A DNA stretch of 64,000 nt from Furfurilactobacillus curtus (GTDB taxonomy: Bacteria > Bacillota > Bacilli > Lactobacillales > Lactobacillaceae): positions 133,085 through 197,084 of the forward strand of contig NZ_BQXO01000004.1 in assembly GCF_045862785.1 (NCBI RefSeq). Direction: 5' to 3'. Below the pieces are notes generated by a model that saw only the letters and a program-made list of their open reading frames with translations, was not told the DNA's origin and searched no databases. The position numbers and the translations under genes are program-made. The number at the start of each line of letters is the position of its first letter. Within the stretch, counting starts at the first letter, position 1. Below are positions 51,360 through 60,624 of this stretch, piece by piece.

Positions 51360-52832
51360 TTAATTATCAAATTTTAAGGAGCTTACATAACCGTGCACTT
51401 CTTCAATGATATGTTGTTTATGGTCCCACAGTTTTTGCGATAAATCGACTGGATAAATTTGTGGATTTAAATCACGTTTGTATTCATCCCACAATGACGC
51501 CAATTGTTCAGCGGCAAAGGCTTTTGTATCCGCCAACTCAGGGATTTCATAGACTTGTTGCCCCTGATCAAAGATATCCACCAGGATAGGCCGAGCATTA
51601 AAATCGGTCACATCTTTATTGATGTAAGTATAGCTAGGATGAAACATATGCAGTTTATCCTCATGGTCCGGGCGTTCATCGGTTAGCGCCACATAGTCCC
51701 CTTCTGATTTGCCATCAGCACGCTTGGTGATTCGCCAAACTTGCTTTTTCCCAGGAGTGGTCACCTTTTCAGCGTTGCTTGATAATTTGATGGTATCCAC
51801 CATTTTGCCCCGTTCATTTTCAACGGAAACCAATTTGTACACAGCGCCCAAGGCTGGTTGATCGAAGGCGGTGATCAGCTTTGTTCCCACTCCCCAGACA
51901 TCGATTTTAGCACCTTGCATCTTAAGATTGGTAATTGTCTTCTCGTCAAGATCGTTGGAAGCGTAAATCTTCGCATCAGGGAAACCTGCTTCATCCAATT
52001 GTTCGCGGACCCGCTTTGAGATATATGCCATATCTCCCGAATCAATGCGGACGCCCAAAAAGTTGATTTGATCACCCATTTCACGAGCAACTCGAATCGC
52101 GTTAGGTACACCGGATCGTAGGGTGTCATACGTGTCGACTAAGAAGACACAATCCTTATGGGAGCGTGCATAGGCCATAAAAGCATCATAATCATTGCGA
52201 TACGTTTGCACCAAGCTATGGGCATGTGTGCCACTCACTGGGATGCCAAAAATTTTACCAGCACGCATATTACTTGTGGCATCAAAGCCACCGATATACG
52301 CTGCCCGTGTGCCCCAAATAGCGGCATCTAATTCTTGCGCACGTCGGGTACCAAATTCCAAAATGCCATCGTTACCAGCAGCAGATCGAATGCGAGCCGC
52401 TTTCGTCGCAATCAATGTCTGATAATTAACAATGTTGAGCAACGCTGTTTCAACTAATTGACAATCGACTAACGTGCCCTCAACTTGAACAAGCGGTTCG
52501 TTATTGAAGACTAGGTCGCCTTCGCGAGCCGCTCGAATCGTACCGGTAAATTTAAAGTCGTGTAAATAAGCTAAGAACGCTGGCGAGTATTGATTTAAAC
52601 TCGCTAAATAAGCTAAATCCGTTTCGCTAAAGCGAAGCTGCTTGATGTAATCGATTAACCGTTCTAAACCTGCGAACACGGCATAACCATTATGAAAAGG
52701 TAAATCGCGGAAATATAATTCAAAAACAGCATGACGGTCAGCCACGCCTTCTTCAAAGTAGGTCTGTACCATATTGACTTCATAAGCGTCTGTGTGAAGC
52801 GTCAAACTATCATCAGGGTAACGCGTTGCCAT
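51360..52832 (-). CDS. pncB: Nicotinate phosphoribosyltransferase
   Basis: This 490-residue enzyme converts nicotinic acid and PRPP to nicotinate mononucleotide. Early residues YPDDSLTLHTDAYEVNMVQTY fit the family, the catalytic histidine is in SGTHAHSLVQ near residue 205, and GVRIDSGDMAYISKRVREQLDEAG near residue 275 is the phosphate-binding region. Its product, after adenylylation by NadD elsewhere, is the substrate of the adjacent NadE. Confidence 0.95.
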   Translation of the reverse strand: MATRYPDDSLTLHTDAYEVNMVQTYFEEGVADRHAVFELYFRDLPFHNGYAVFAGLERLIDYIKQLRFSETDLAYLASLNQYSPAFLAYLHDFKFTGTIRAAREGDLVFNNEPLVQVEGTLVDCQLVETALLNIVNYQTLIATKAARIRSAAGNDGILEFGTRRAQELDAAIWGTRAAYIGGFDATSNMRAGKIFGIPVSGTHAHSLVQTYRNDYDAFMAYARSHKDCVFLVDTYDTLRSGVPNAIRVAREMGDQINFLGVRIDSGDMAYISKRVREQLDEAGFPDAKIYASNDLDEKTITNLKMQGAKIDVWGVGTKLITAFDQPALGAVYKLVSVENERGKMVDTIKLSSNAEKVTTPGKKQVWRITKRADGKSEGDYVALTDERPDHEDKLHMFHPSYTYINKDVTDFNARPILVDIFDQGQQVYEIPELADTKAFAAEQLASLWDEYKRDLNPQIYPVDLSQKLWDHKQHIIEEVHGYVSSLKFDN

Positions 52833-52978
52833 TGGAATTACGATCCTTCCCGATTGAATTTTATTTAACCCTCACATTCTACCATATCCCCCACTAATGC
52901 GGTGATTTGTGCAATGACATCCGCGAAAACTGGGCTCAAATCGGATTTAAACCACCCAGCCAAAGTAAAAGGCGTCAG

Positions 52979-53024
52979 TAAAAAAGTGATCTGCACGAAA
53001 GTTTCCGCACAAATCACTACTTTT
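52979..53024 (-). terminator. Terminator of the nagA-nagR operon
   Basis: AAAAAGTGAT(CTGC) pairs with (GCACA)ATCACTACTTTT, with a run of T on the minus strand. The stem has small interruptions. Confidence 0.7.
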
Positions 53025-53044
53025 AAAACAAAAATATAAATAAA

Positions 53045-53746
53045 CTATCGCTCTAGATAAAATTCAAACCGACTACCAACATATTGGGTCCGTACATATT
53101 CAAATGGCGTACCATCGTTTAAAAATGAAACCTGGCGAAGTCGCAGAAGTGGCGCACTACGTTTGACATTTAAGTATTCAGCCACTCGTTCACTAGCGGT
53201 CATCGCTGACACGGTCTGCTGGGCATGCCCAACTTTTAAGCCGGCCTCGTCTTCCAAGACGCGATACAATGAATTGGTCACGTCTTCCTTAGAAAATCGC
53301 TTAATCAATCGTTCTGGTACCGTCGCGACTTCAAAACAAATCGGTTCATCATTGCCAAATCGAATCCGTTCCATGCGCAGAATTTGTTCGGTTGGCGCCA
53401 ACTGTAATTTTTCACTTTCAGACAATGATGGCGCGGTAATGTGATAAGAGACGGTTCGTGAAGATGGTACCTTACCAGCCTGCTCCATCAACTCAGTGAA
53501 GCTGGTCACACCAGACATCCGTTCTTGCACCTTGCGATTAGCGACGTAGGTGCCGGCGCCGACACGACGCTCTAATAATCCTTCTTCAACCAACGTCTGC
53601 ACAGCTTGTCGAAGGGTCATCCGGCTAACGCCAAATTGGATGGCTAACTCCCGTTCAGAGGGAATTTTGTCGCCCACTTGCCATTGCCCATCTTCAACTG
53701 CTTTACGCAAGCGATTATGAATTTGAATGTATATTGGTGAGGCCAT
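53045..53746 (-). CDS. nagR: GntR/HutC-family repressor, NagR type
   Basis: This 233-residue regulator has a GntR winged helix (about 3-68; SERELAIQFGVSRMTLRQAV) and a UTRA sugar-phosphate-sensing domain (about 90-230) with the ERIRFGNDEPICFEVATVP segment. It is 28 bases or less downstream of nagA and palindromes of NagR type lie in the nagA promoter, so N-acetylglucosamine- or glucosamine-6-phosphate is the probable effector. I chose the second ATG (MASPIYIQIHNRL), which has better spacing from AAGGGATGG. Confidence 0.9.
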   Translation of the reverse strand: MASPIYIQIHNRLRKAVEDGQWQVGDKIPSERELAIQFGVSRMTLRQAVQTLVEEGLLERRVGAGTYVANRKVQERMSGVTSFTELMEQAGKVPSSRTVSYHITAPSLSESEKLQLAPTEQILRMERIRFGNDEPICFEVATVPERLIKRFSKEDVTNSLYRVLEDEAGLKVGHAQQTVSAMTASERVAEYLNVKRSAPLLRLRQVSFLNDGTPFEYVRTQYVGSRFEFYLER

Positions 53747-53774
53747 CTTATCCATCCCTTACTTTTTTTGATAT

Positions 53775-54908
53775 TTAATCGTCAAATCGACGCCCATAAC
53801 TATAGGTCCGTTCCAATGTCTGTGTCCGATCCATCACGTTAAAGTCTGCATCTTTACCTGGAATCAAGGCACCCTTAGTCGTTAAACCGAATTCTTCAGC
53901 CTGGTTAACCGACGACATTTGGACAGCTTCTTCGATCCCACAACCGGTAAAGTATTGAATGTTGCGGAAAGCGTCGTCGTAACGTAATACTGAGCCAGCC
54001 AGATTGCCCGTCTCTAACCGCGCCTGTTTATCTTTAACAATTACTTTTTGACCGCCAAGTTCACTAATTCCTTCAGGCATGCCTTTAGCCCGCATGGAAT
54101 CAGTAACCAAATCAATTCGTTCTGGTCCCTTCTGTTCGTAAGCGAGTTTAATCATGTCCGGAACAATGTGGAAGCCATCACAAATGAGTTCGCAATACAT
54201 ATTGTCTTCCAACATGGCATGACCGGTAACGCCAGGTTCACGGTGCTTGAATTCACGCTGTGCATTGTATAAGTGAGTGACATGGGTTGCCTTAGAAGCT
54301 AGCATCTGTTCACGAGTTGCATTACTGTGACCAACCGAGGGAACAATGTTGTGGCTGAGGCAATAAGCTTCAAAATCACGCGAACCGGGATCTTCTGGTG
54401 CATAAGTAATGAGACGAACACGATTACCAGACAGTTTATTCCAATTATCCAATAACTCGATGTTCGGATCAGTGATGTACTGCTCCGGTTGTGCGCCTTT
54501 GAAGGTGGCCGAGATAAATGGCCCTTCCAAATGCACCCCTTGGATGACTGGGTTCTCTTCAGCAGCAGCGGCGATCCCTTTCATCGCGTGATCTAAATGT
54601 TCCGTAGATTGTGTCATAGTTGTCGGGAATAGTGTCGTAACACCTTCATGAATCATATCATTGACCATTTCGTTAATTTGGTCAGCGTTACCATCCATTG
54701 AATCAAAGCTATAACCACCATGGACATGAACATCGATAAATCCTGGCACGATCACTTTGCCAGAGACAAATTCAACTTCATCTTCTGGTTCAGCCACGTA
54801 GTCACTCATTGGCCCAATCGCCTCGATGGACTTACTAAAGCGAATGTAACCGTCGTCAATCTTTTCTTCACCCGTATAAATAATCGCGTGCTTCAAAACC
54901 GTACTCAT
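53775..54908 (-). CDS. nagA: N-acetylglucosamine-6-phosphate deacetylase
   Basis: This 377-residue amidohydrolase removes acetate from GlcNAc-6-phosphate, feeding amino sugars into glycolysis or cell-wall synthesis. Metal and substrate residues appear in DVHVHGG near residue 60, HLEGPF near 126, GHSNAT near 193, THLYNA near 213, and the catalytic D in VTDSMRAKG near 270. It leads an operon with nagR. A promoter with a palindromic operator in its spacer lies upstream. nagB is not in the window. Confidence 0.95.
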   Translation of the reverse strand: MSTVLKHAIIYTGEEKIDDGYIRFSKSIEAIGPMSDYVAEPEDEVEFVSGKVIVPGFIDVHVHGGYSFDSMDGNADQINEMVNDMIHEGVTTLFPTTMTQSTEHLDHAMKGIAAAAEENPVIQGVHLEGPFISATFKGAQPEQYITDPNIELLDNWNKLSGNRVRLITYAPEDPGSRDFEAYCLSHNIVPSVGHSNATREQMLASKATHVTHLYNAQREFKHREPGVTGHAMLEDNMYCELICDGFHIVPDMIKLAYEQKGPERIDLVTDSMRAKGMPEGISELGGQKVIVKDKQARLETGNLAGSVLRYDDAFRNIQYFTGCGIEEAVQMSSVNQAEEFGLTTKGALIPGKDADFNVMDRTQTLERTYSYGRRFDD

Positions 54909-54975
54909 TGATCTTCCTCCTCATCATTGTGCCACATAGGCAACCACAAAGCTTCTGCAACGATGTGGTTCACTA

Positions 54976-54989
54976 TGGGTCTAGTCCCA
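54976..54989. promoter_or_regulatory. Second, imperfect NagR operator
   Basis: TGGGTCTAGTCCCA shares the GGTCTAG core with the site at 55015 and lies just downstream of the predicted nagA transcription start. Confidence 0.5.
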
Positions 54990-55007
54990 ACATTGGATCC
55001 GCTTTCT

Positions 55008-55036
55008 AGTATAGATGGTCTAGACCATTTTGACAA
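55008..55036 (-). promoter_or_regulatory. nagA promoter with NagR operator in the spacer
   Basis: TTGTCA (55031-55036), 17 bases, TATACT (55008-55013) on the minus strand. The spacer holds the perfect 14-base palindrome ATGGTCTAGACCAT (55015-55028), which matches the NagR (dre) operator type with its GTCTAGAC core. Binding there would block RNA polymerase. Confidence 0.85.
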
Positions 55037-55038
55037 TG

Positions 55039-55836
55039 TTAAGCTTCTTGATCGCGTTTAATTGTCACGTCGATTCCCTTGACCACTGCCGTCATCAAAC
55101 CTGCTTCCTCCATGGCCAATAAACCGGCAACCGTCGATCCGCCCGGCGAGGAAACTTGATCAATCAGATCAAACGGTGTCTTATCACTAGCCAAAACCAT
55201 TTTTGCTGAGCCCTCTGTGACAGCGGCTGCAATTCGCGTTGCTTCCACCTTGGTTAAACCATGTTTAACACCAGCTCGCGCCAACGTGTCAATGAAGAAA
55301 TCAACAAACGCTGGCGAACTACCTGCCAAAGCCGAAAAAGTACTAAAATCTGCTTCTGGCAATGCCGACGTACTGCCAATAGCGTCAAACAGACCTTTGG
55401 CGTCGGCCAATTTAGCCCCCGTGAGGTTGTTGTTAGCTGCTATTGCAGTCATACCAGCACCAATCGCCACGTTCACATTGGGCAATGTGCGCAAAACAGC
55501 TAAATCGTAACCAGCCACTTCTTCCATCGCTTGCAAACTCAAGCCAGCGACAATGGAAATCAAAACCTTTTGGTGGTCATTTAATTCATCACGAATTTCC
55601 TTTAATACGGCTTGTGCTGCCCCAGGAACAACTGCTAAGACAACAAAATCGCTAGCGGCAACAACCGCTGCGTTACTATCTGCTTGTTGAATACCGGTTG
55701 CTTCTGCAAACTCTTGATAGTGCGCCGGATGGGGGCTGTGAACTAAAATATCACTGGCTACCACGGTGTCTGTTTTGATTAAACCGCTAATAATGGCCTG
55801 TGCCATCCCACCAACGCCAATAAAACCAAGCTGCAT
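55039..55836 (-). CDS. proC: Pyrroline-5-carboxylate reductase
   Basis: This 265-residue enzyme catalyses the last step of proline synthesis with NAD(P)H. The Rossmann motif GFIGVGGMAQAI is at residues 4-15. The C-terminal signature is LIDQVSSPGGSTVAGLLAME near residue 230. The start MQLGFIG follows AAAGGATG; a TTG six codons earlier overlaps that site. proB and proA are not adjacent, so it may act in proline formation from ornithine or arginine-derived intermediates. Its stop codon lies next to the nagA -35 box. Confidence 0.95.
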   Translation of the reverse strand: MQLGFIGVGGMAQAIISGLIKTDTVVASDILVHSPHPAHYQEFAEATGIQQADSNAAVVAASDFVVLAVVPGAAQAVLKEIRDELNDHQKVLISIVAGLSLQAMEEVAGYDLAVLRTLPNVNVAIGAGMTAIAANNNLTGAKLADAKGLFDAIGSTSALPEADFSTFSALAGSSPAFVDFFIDTLARAGVKHGLTKVEATRIAAAVTEGSAKMVLASDKTPFDLIDQVSSPGGSTVAGLLAMEEAGLMTAVVKGIDVTIKRDQEA

Positions 55837-56084
55837 GAGAAAACATCCTTTCAATATTTTGTGACTTTTATCAAACTATTATGCTCGTTTACCACTCCAA
55901 ATTAAAACCCGGTCATACCCTTATTTAATAAGAATGTAACTGATATAGACCATTAATGCAACTCGAAGTAATAAATCAGCGTCAAACAACTCGTGGCGCT
56001 GAATTGCAACTGAACATCGGTCTCAAATGGGTTTGACTAATTGGCGGTGACCAACTAACGCCATAATTCGGCCAATGTCGATCA

Positions 56085-56597
56085 TTAATGAGCTTGTTTT
56101 TCCAACGCCAGTAACGTTTTTTTCATTGCGAGTCCGCCACGATAACCACCTAAGCCGCCATCTTTTCGTAACACGCGATGACAAGGTGTGACAATGAGTA
56201 CAGGGTTTTTAGCAATCGCGGTTGCCACCGCTCGAATCGCATCAGGTCGCCCGATATTTTGTGCGATAGTTGTATAATCACAAGTCATTCCATATGGAAT
56301 TAAGCGGAGTGCAGCCCACACCGCTTGTTGTAAACCGGTCCCCGCACCTTCAAAGTCAACAGCTAAATCAAAATCTTTGCGTTTACCGGCAAAATAATCA
56401 GTGAGTTGTTCCAGATATGGCGCCATGATTAGCTCGTTTGACTGCGCGTTTAGCACGGCCAAATAGTCTGACAAATAGCGTTTTGCCTCGGCTATAGAAG
56501 CGTTTGGTGAACCCACAAAAACCAATCCTTGTTCTGAGGCTAATAATTGAAACTGGTCAGTTCCAACCCTTAAGACGGCCTGATACAGTTGTCGCAT
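56085..56597 (-). CDS. ogt: Methylated-DNA-protein-cysteine methyltransferase
   Basis: This 170-residue suicide repair protein removes methyl groups from O6-methylguanine. The acceptor cysteine is in VTPCHRVL near residue 143. The helix-turn-helix and arginine finger region reads IGRPDAIRAVATAIAKNP. The start MRQLYQAVLRVG follows AAGGAGGA; the much longer open frame that runs into the upstream gene is not used. It begins 16 bases after the S9 peptidase gene and is probably co-transcribed. Confidence 0.94.
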   Translation of the reverse strand: MRQLYQAVLRVGTDQFQLLASEQGLVFVGSPNASIAEAKRYLSDYLAVLNAQSNELIMAPYLEQLTDYFAGKRKDFDLAVDFEGAGTGLQQAVWAALRLIPYGMTCDYTTIAQNIGRPDAIRAVATAIAKNPVLIVTPCHRVLRKDGGLGGYRGGLAMKKTLLALEKQAH

Positions 56598-56613
56598 CTG
56601 CAACTCCTCCTTA

Positions 56614-58599
56614 TCATTGGTGCGTGTCAAACCAGTCTCGAATTGCTTGAATTCGAGCAACTCGCAAGCTAGGTTTACCGATTCGGGATAAATCATGGTT
56701 TTCACCAGGGAAACGAACCATTTTCGCCTCAATCCCGTTCAGCTTTAGCGAAGTAAACCACTCTTCCCCTTGCCCAATGGGACAACGAAAATCTTGCTCA
56801 CTATGCAAAATTAAGGTTGGCGTGTGAACACGATCCACATATTTCAATGGCGAGGCATCCCACAATGGTTTTAAATCTGTCACAGCCATTTGCCGTTGCC
56901 CGGTTAACTCCCACGGCAAGAAATAATAACCGATGTCACTGGTGCCAAACATGCTAATCCAATTGGCGATTGAGCGTTGCGTGACCGCTGCTTTAAATCG
57001 GTCGGTGTGCCCCTCAATCCAGTTCGTCATAAACCCACCGTAAGAACCACCGGTGACATACAGGTGTTCCCGATCAATTTTGACGTCACTAGCTAAAACA
57101 CGATCTACGGCTGCCATTAAATCTTCATAATCACCTTGACCGTAGTGACCAATCACGCCGCGTTGGAAGGCCTCACCATAAGAAGTTGATCCGCGTGGAT
57201 TGATGGCAATTACACCATAACCATAACTCGCATAAACCTGCAATTCGTGAAAGAAGGTCTCACCGTAATTAGCCCCCGGCCCGCCATGAATGTATAAAAT
57301 AGCCGGATATTTTGCCATCGCTGGTGCATCCACCGGAGGCAAGTACCAACCGCGCACATGAAAGCCGTCGGCGGTGGTGAAATTAACGACCTGTGGTTTG
57401 ACCAAGTCATGCTTTTCTTCGTAGGCCGCATTAGGATTAATTAAGGTCGTTTCTGTCTGAGTGTCCAAATCTAAGGCAACCAATTTTGCCACTTGTGTCC
57501 ACTGTGATTGCATAAAATACAGCCGATGTTGTTTGATTCCTGTCGTAAAATCAGTGACGTGCCGTGGTCCGCCGGCCACCACCACTCGATTATCCGGATC
57601 ATCACCCAACTGCCCTAAAACTAGTTGCAACTGTCCGGTAATCAATTGTTGATACACATATTGTTGATCATCAATAAACATTGCTGCTCGACCATGTAAA
57701 TTTTGTTGAGCATCTGTGTTCATCACCAAATCACCGACCACCACGTCTGGGTTGGGCGTTAACTCAGTCAACTGCTGCTGGTCGATCGCATATGCATATA
57801 AATGTTGCGCGGAAATATTAGGAATTTCATTAGTAGATCCAGTCAGCAGTAAGACGGTATCACTTGGATTAAAAGCGACTGGCGCCAGTGTACCAAAGGA
57901 ACTTGGGGACTTAACCGTCCGCTGTTCGCCTGTTTCAACGTCCAGGATTCTAGTCACTTGACTAAAATCCCAATCCACCTCCGGACGACCTGCAATGGCC
58001 ACGGTCAGCTGGCGGCCATCGTGAGACAATGGTCCTAATGTGAACCGATCTTCACTTGTCCAAATTTCACTGGCAGTGATTTGCCCGACAACTTGCCGTT
58101 TGATGACGTACCGCTCATCTTCAGCAAAATACCCGAGATCATTATCTTTATAAACGGTCTTGGTATAGCTGATCGGTTTTGGAAACCGTGGATCGGCCTT
58201 AGCGGGTACAATTCCATTTCGTTTTAACGCGGTCTGATAGTAAATCACCTGACGCGTAGTATCAAAAACAAACGCTGCCACACCAAAAGACTCAAATGTC
58301 CGCTGAACTGGGGAACCGCCAGCTAGTGATTGTGTAAAGACTTGGCGTTTTTGGTGTTCATCTTCACTTGTAAACAACAGTACCGTGTCGGCCAGTTGAA
58401 GTTGGTTATCTGAACCGTTGCCAGTGCCCCACATGGTTGTCGTCTGCGTTCTAAAACCGAATCGATTAATCATTGTCACATAATCATTTTCCCGTTGCCG
58501 CATTTTTGTTGTGAGGTAAAAAACACCGGTGTCATTGGCCACCGGCTGCCCCATTGCCACTAGCTCAAAAAGATCTGTCACTGCCACTGGTTTTGCCAT
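56614..58599 (-). CDS. Prolyl-oligopeptidase-family (S9) peptidase
   Basis: This 661-residue serine peptidase of the acylaminoacyl-peptidase/dipeptidyl group has an N-terminal beta-propeller (about 20-390) and a C-terminal alpha/beta-hydrolase domain (about 410-660). The nucleophile is in GGSYGGFM near residue 510, the aspartate in HSEQDFRCP near 594, and the histidine in PGENHDLSR near 630. The start MAKPVAVTDLFEL follows GACGAGG; the frame from 58638 begins with TTG and lacks a site. It has no signal peptide, so it should act on imported peptides in the cytoplasm. Confidence 0.9.
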   Translation of the reverse strand: MAKPVAVTDLFELVAMGQPVANDTGVFYLTTKMRQRENDYVTMINRFGFRTQTTTMWGTGNGSDNQLQLADTVLLFTSEDEHQKRQVFTQSLAGGSPVQRTFESFGVAAFVFDTTRQVIYYQTALKRNGIVPAKADPRFPKPISYTKTVYKDNDLGYFAEDERYVIKRQVVGQITASEIWTSEDRFTLGPLSHDGRQLTVAIAGRPEVDWDFSQVTRILDVETGEQRTVKSPSSFGTLAPVAFNPSDTVLLLTGSTNEIPNISAQHLYAYAIDQQQLTELTPNPDVVVGDLVMNTDAQQNLHGRAAMFIDDQQYVYQQLITGQLQLVLGQLGDDPDNRVVVAGGPRHVTDFTTGIKQHRLYFMQSQWTQVAKLVALDLDTQTETTLINPNAAYEEKHDLVKPQVVNFTTADGFHVRGWYLPPVDAPAMAKYPAILYIHGGPGANYGETFFHELQVYASYGYGVIAINPRGSTSYGEAFQRGVIGHYGQGDYEDLMAAVDRVLASDVKIDREHLYVTGGSYGGFMTNWIEGHTDRFKAAVTQRSIANWISMFGTSDIGYYFLPWELTGQRQMAVTDLKPLWDASPLKYVDRVHTPTLILHSEQDFRCPIGQGEEWFTSLKLNGIEAKMVRFPGENHDLSRIGKPSLRVARIQAIRDWFDTHQ

Positions 58600-58709
58600 A
58601 GCATGAACCTCGTCATCCATTAGATTGATCAATCGCAAACGAACTTAGTTGCCGTTATTATAGGGCTTTTTCAACGCGCCGCCTACTACATCATTAAAAA
58701 ACTCAGAAG

Positions 58710-58822
58710 GAAGCCGGCCAGTTTGATCCTGAGCACTAGCGGGCTGGCTGCGATTGGTGAGTTTTACCAATTGATGGCAGTTGGCTAGGCACAAGGATCA
58801 GCCCCGTGTAGCTTGACAAAAA
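58710..58822. repeat. Dispersed structured intergenic repeat (copy E5)
   Basis: TGATCCT (58724-58730) pairs with AGGATCA (58794-58800), CTAGC (58736-58740) with GCTAG (58784-58788), and ATTGGT (58753-58758) with ACCAAT (58766-58771). The outer AAGCCGG can pair near CCGTGTAGCTT. The tail GTGTAGCTTGACAAAAAA is shared with E2 and E3, and the AGCACTAGCG/GCTAGGCACA frame with E4. It fills the gap between rarA and the S9 peptidase gene. Confidence 0.65.
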
Positions 58823-58898
58823 ATCGGACGAGTCATAGTACAGATGGTTTCCACGTCATAACCAATATCCTCCAGATCCAAGCGTCATTGCTTGCCAA

Positions 58899-60227
58899 CT
58901 ACAATTTTCGGTGGTCTTGCTGCCATTGTTTAATCTCAGCCAATCGCTTGGCAAAACGGGCTTCAGACCCTTGATGAGTTGGCTGATAATACGTGCGACC
59001 GATTAAGTTGTCTGGCATCGTTTGCATTGTTGTTAGTTTGTCCTCAGTATCATGGGCATACTGATAGCCTTCCCCATAATGCAGATCAGACATCAGTTTG
59101 GTTGGTGCATTACGAATCTGTAATGGCACTGGCTCTGCTAACGTGTGCAGTGCATCTGCTTTAGCCGCATCGTAAGCCGTGTAAATCGCATTTGATTTTG
59201 GCGCTAGCGCCAAATAGGTGACTGCGTGCGCCAAATTGACACTGCACTCTGGCATGCCAATCAAATGACTAGCCTGATACGCGGCCACGGCCAATTCAAG
59301 CGCCCGCGAATCCGCCAACCCAATATCTTCGCTGGCAAAACGAATGAGACGTCGTGCCACGTACAACGGGTCTTCTCCACCCTCTAGCATTCGAGATAAC
59401 CAATACAGCGCTGCATCCACATCTGAGTTACGCATCGATTTATGCAACGCTGAAATAATGTTGTAGTGTTCTTCACCATGCTTGTCATATAAAAGTGATT
59501 TTTTTGAGACAAGTTGGGCGACGTCATTTTGATCAATCGTCGTCACTTCACCGACCCGTTGTCCGTTTAAAACTGCCATTTCTAATGTATTCAGGGCCAC
59601 GCGAGCATCACCATTAGCGAAATCGGCAATAGCGGCCAAAGTCGTTTCATCGATGTTAATTTGTTGATCACCAAAACCGCGCTTGTCGTGAAGCGCTTGA
59701 TGTAATAATTGAATCAAGTCGTCTTGCTTTAGTGGTTGAAGGACAAAAACTTTGGTCCGTGATAATAGCGCAGCATTAATCTCAAACGATGGATTCTCTG
59801 TGGTGGCCCCGATCAACGTAATACTTCCCTTTTCAACAAAGGGGAGAAAAGCGTCCTGTTGTGCTTTATTAAAGCGATGAATTTCATCTACAAAAACAAC
59901 GGTTCGTTCGCCAACTTGTCGATTTGCCTCCGCCTCAGTCATCACATCACGGATTTCTTTGATGCCACTAGTGACGGCACTAAAGTTAATAAACCGCGCC
60001 TGTGTCCTTCTGGCAATGATCCGGGCTAGCGTCGTTTTCCCCACTCCCGGCGGTCCCCAAAAAATAAAAGAAGATAACGTGTCCTCATCAATCAGTTGCC
60101 GTAATACCTTCCCCGGCCCTAACAATTGAGTCTGGCCGACGAATTCACTTAAGGTCCGTGGTCGCATTCGACTTGCTAAGGGCTGGTTTTCTTCATTATC
60201 CTCAAATAAAGAGGTCTGTTCTGGCAC
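58899..60227 (-). CDS. rarA: Replication-associated recombination protein A
   Basis: This 442-residue AAA+ ATPase of the RarA/MgsA/WRNIP1 family acts at stalled replication forks and binds SSB. Walker A is GPPGVGKT near residue 57, Walker B is VVFVDEIHRF near 108, sensor 1 follows in LIGATTENPSF, and the C-terminal tetramerisation domain covers about 260-420. I place the start at a GTG (60227), eight bases after AGGAGG; a GTG three codons earlier overlaps that site. Confidence 0.95.
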   Translation of the reverse strand: MPEQTSLFEDNEENQPLASRMRPRTLSEFVGQTQLLGPGKVLRQLIDEDTLSSFIFWGPPGVGKTTLARIIARRTQARFINFSAVTSGIKEIRDVMTEAEANRQVGERTVVFVDEIHRFNKAQQDAFLPFVEKGSITLIGATTENPSFEINAALLSRTKVFVLQPLKQDDLIQLLHQALHDKRGFGDQQINIDETTLAAIADFANGDARVALNTLEMAVLNGQRVGEVTTIDQNDVAQLVSKKSLLYDKHGEEHYNIISALHKSMRNSDVDAALYWLSRMLEGGEDPLYVARRLIRFASEDIGLADSRALELAVAAYQASHLIGMPECSVNLAHAVTYLALAPKSNAIYTAYDAAKADALHTLAEPVPLQIRNAPTKLMSDLHYGEGYQYAHDTEDKLTTMQTMPDNLIGRTYYQPTHQGSEARFAKRLAEIKQWQQDHRKL

Positions 60228-60412
60228 GTGATCCACCTCCTAATCAAACGTACGTTCGTAAAGCTAGTATAACATTTTTTATACTCGGCTCAACCTGCGC
60301 GCTGACAACGTCCGCTCATGAATCACTATATATTTCAATCATCGAAACTGAACCCGACCAAAAAAGACCCGACTTCCGCAATCATTACCGGAAATCAGAT
60401 CTTCATTTCAAA

Positions 60413-60484
60413 CTGGGATAGCTGGATTCGAACCAGCGCATGACGGAGTCAAAGTCCGTTGCCTTACCACTTGGCTATATCCCA
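60413..60484 (-). tRNA. tRNA-Gln (TTG)
   Basis: Acceptor TGGGATA/TATCCCA, anticodon loop CTTTGAC (TTG) and T-loop TTCGAAT. It follows tRNA-Tyr by a few bases on the minus strand. Confidence 0.94.
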
Positions 60485-60489
60485 ATGAA

Positions 60490-60570
60490 TGGCGGAAGTT
60501 GGATTCGAACCAACGAACCTTTCGGGGCGGTTTTACAGACCGCTGCGTTTAGCCACTTCGCTATTCCGCC
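60490..60570 (-). tRNA. tRNA-Tyr (GTA)
   Basis: Class II tRNA with acceptor GGCGGAA/TTCCGCC, anticodon loop CTGTAAA (GTA), a variable arm, and T-loop TTCGAAT. Confidence 0.94.
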
Positions 60571-60624
60571 AATTAACAACCCGTTTATTCTACCGAATCT
60601 TTTTGATAAATTCAAGACTGTTAT

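Noticed and set aside
55855..56084. Possible terminator for ogt or proC leader structure
   Set aside because: Only short imperfect pairings (ATTGGC/GGCCAAT) occur, without a T-run; not enough to call.
56598..56732. 45-codon N-terminal extension of ogt into the S9 peptidase gene
   Set aside because: The ATG at 56597 has an AAGGAGGA site, and the shorter protein has the normal family length.
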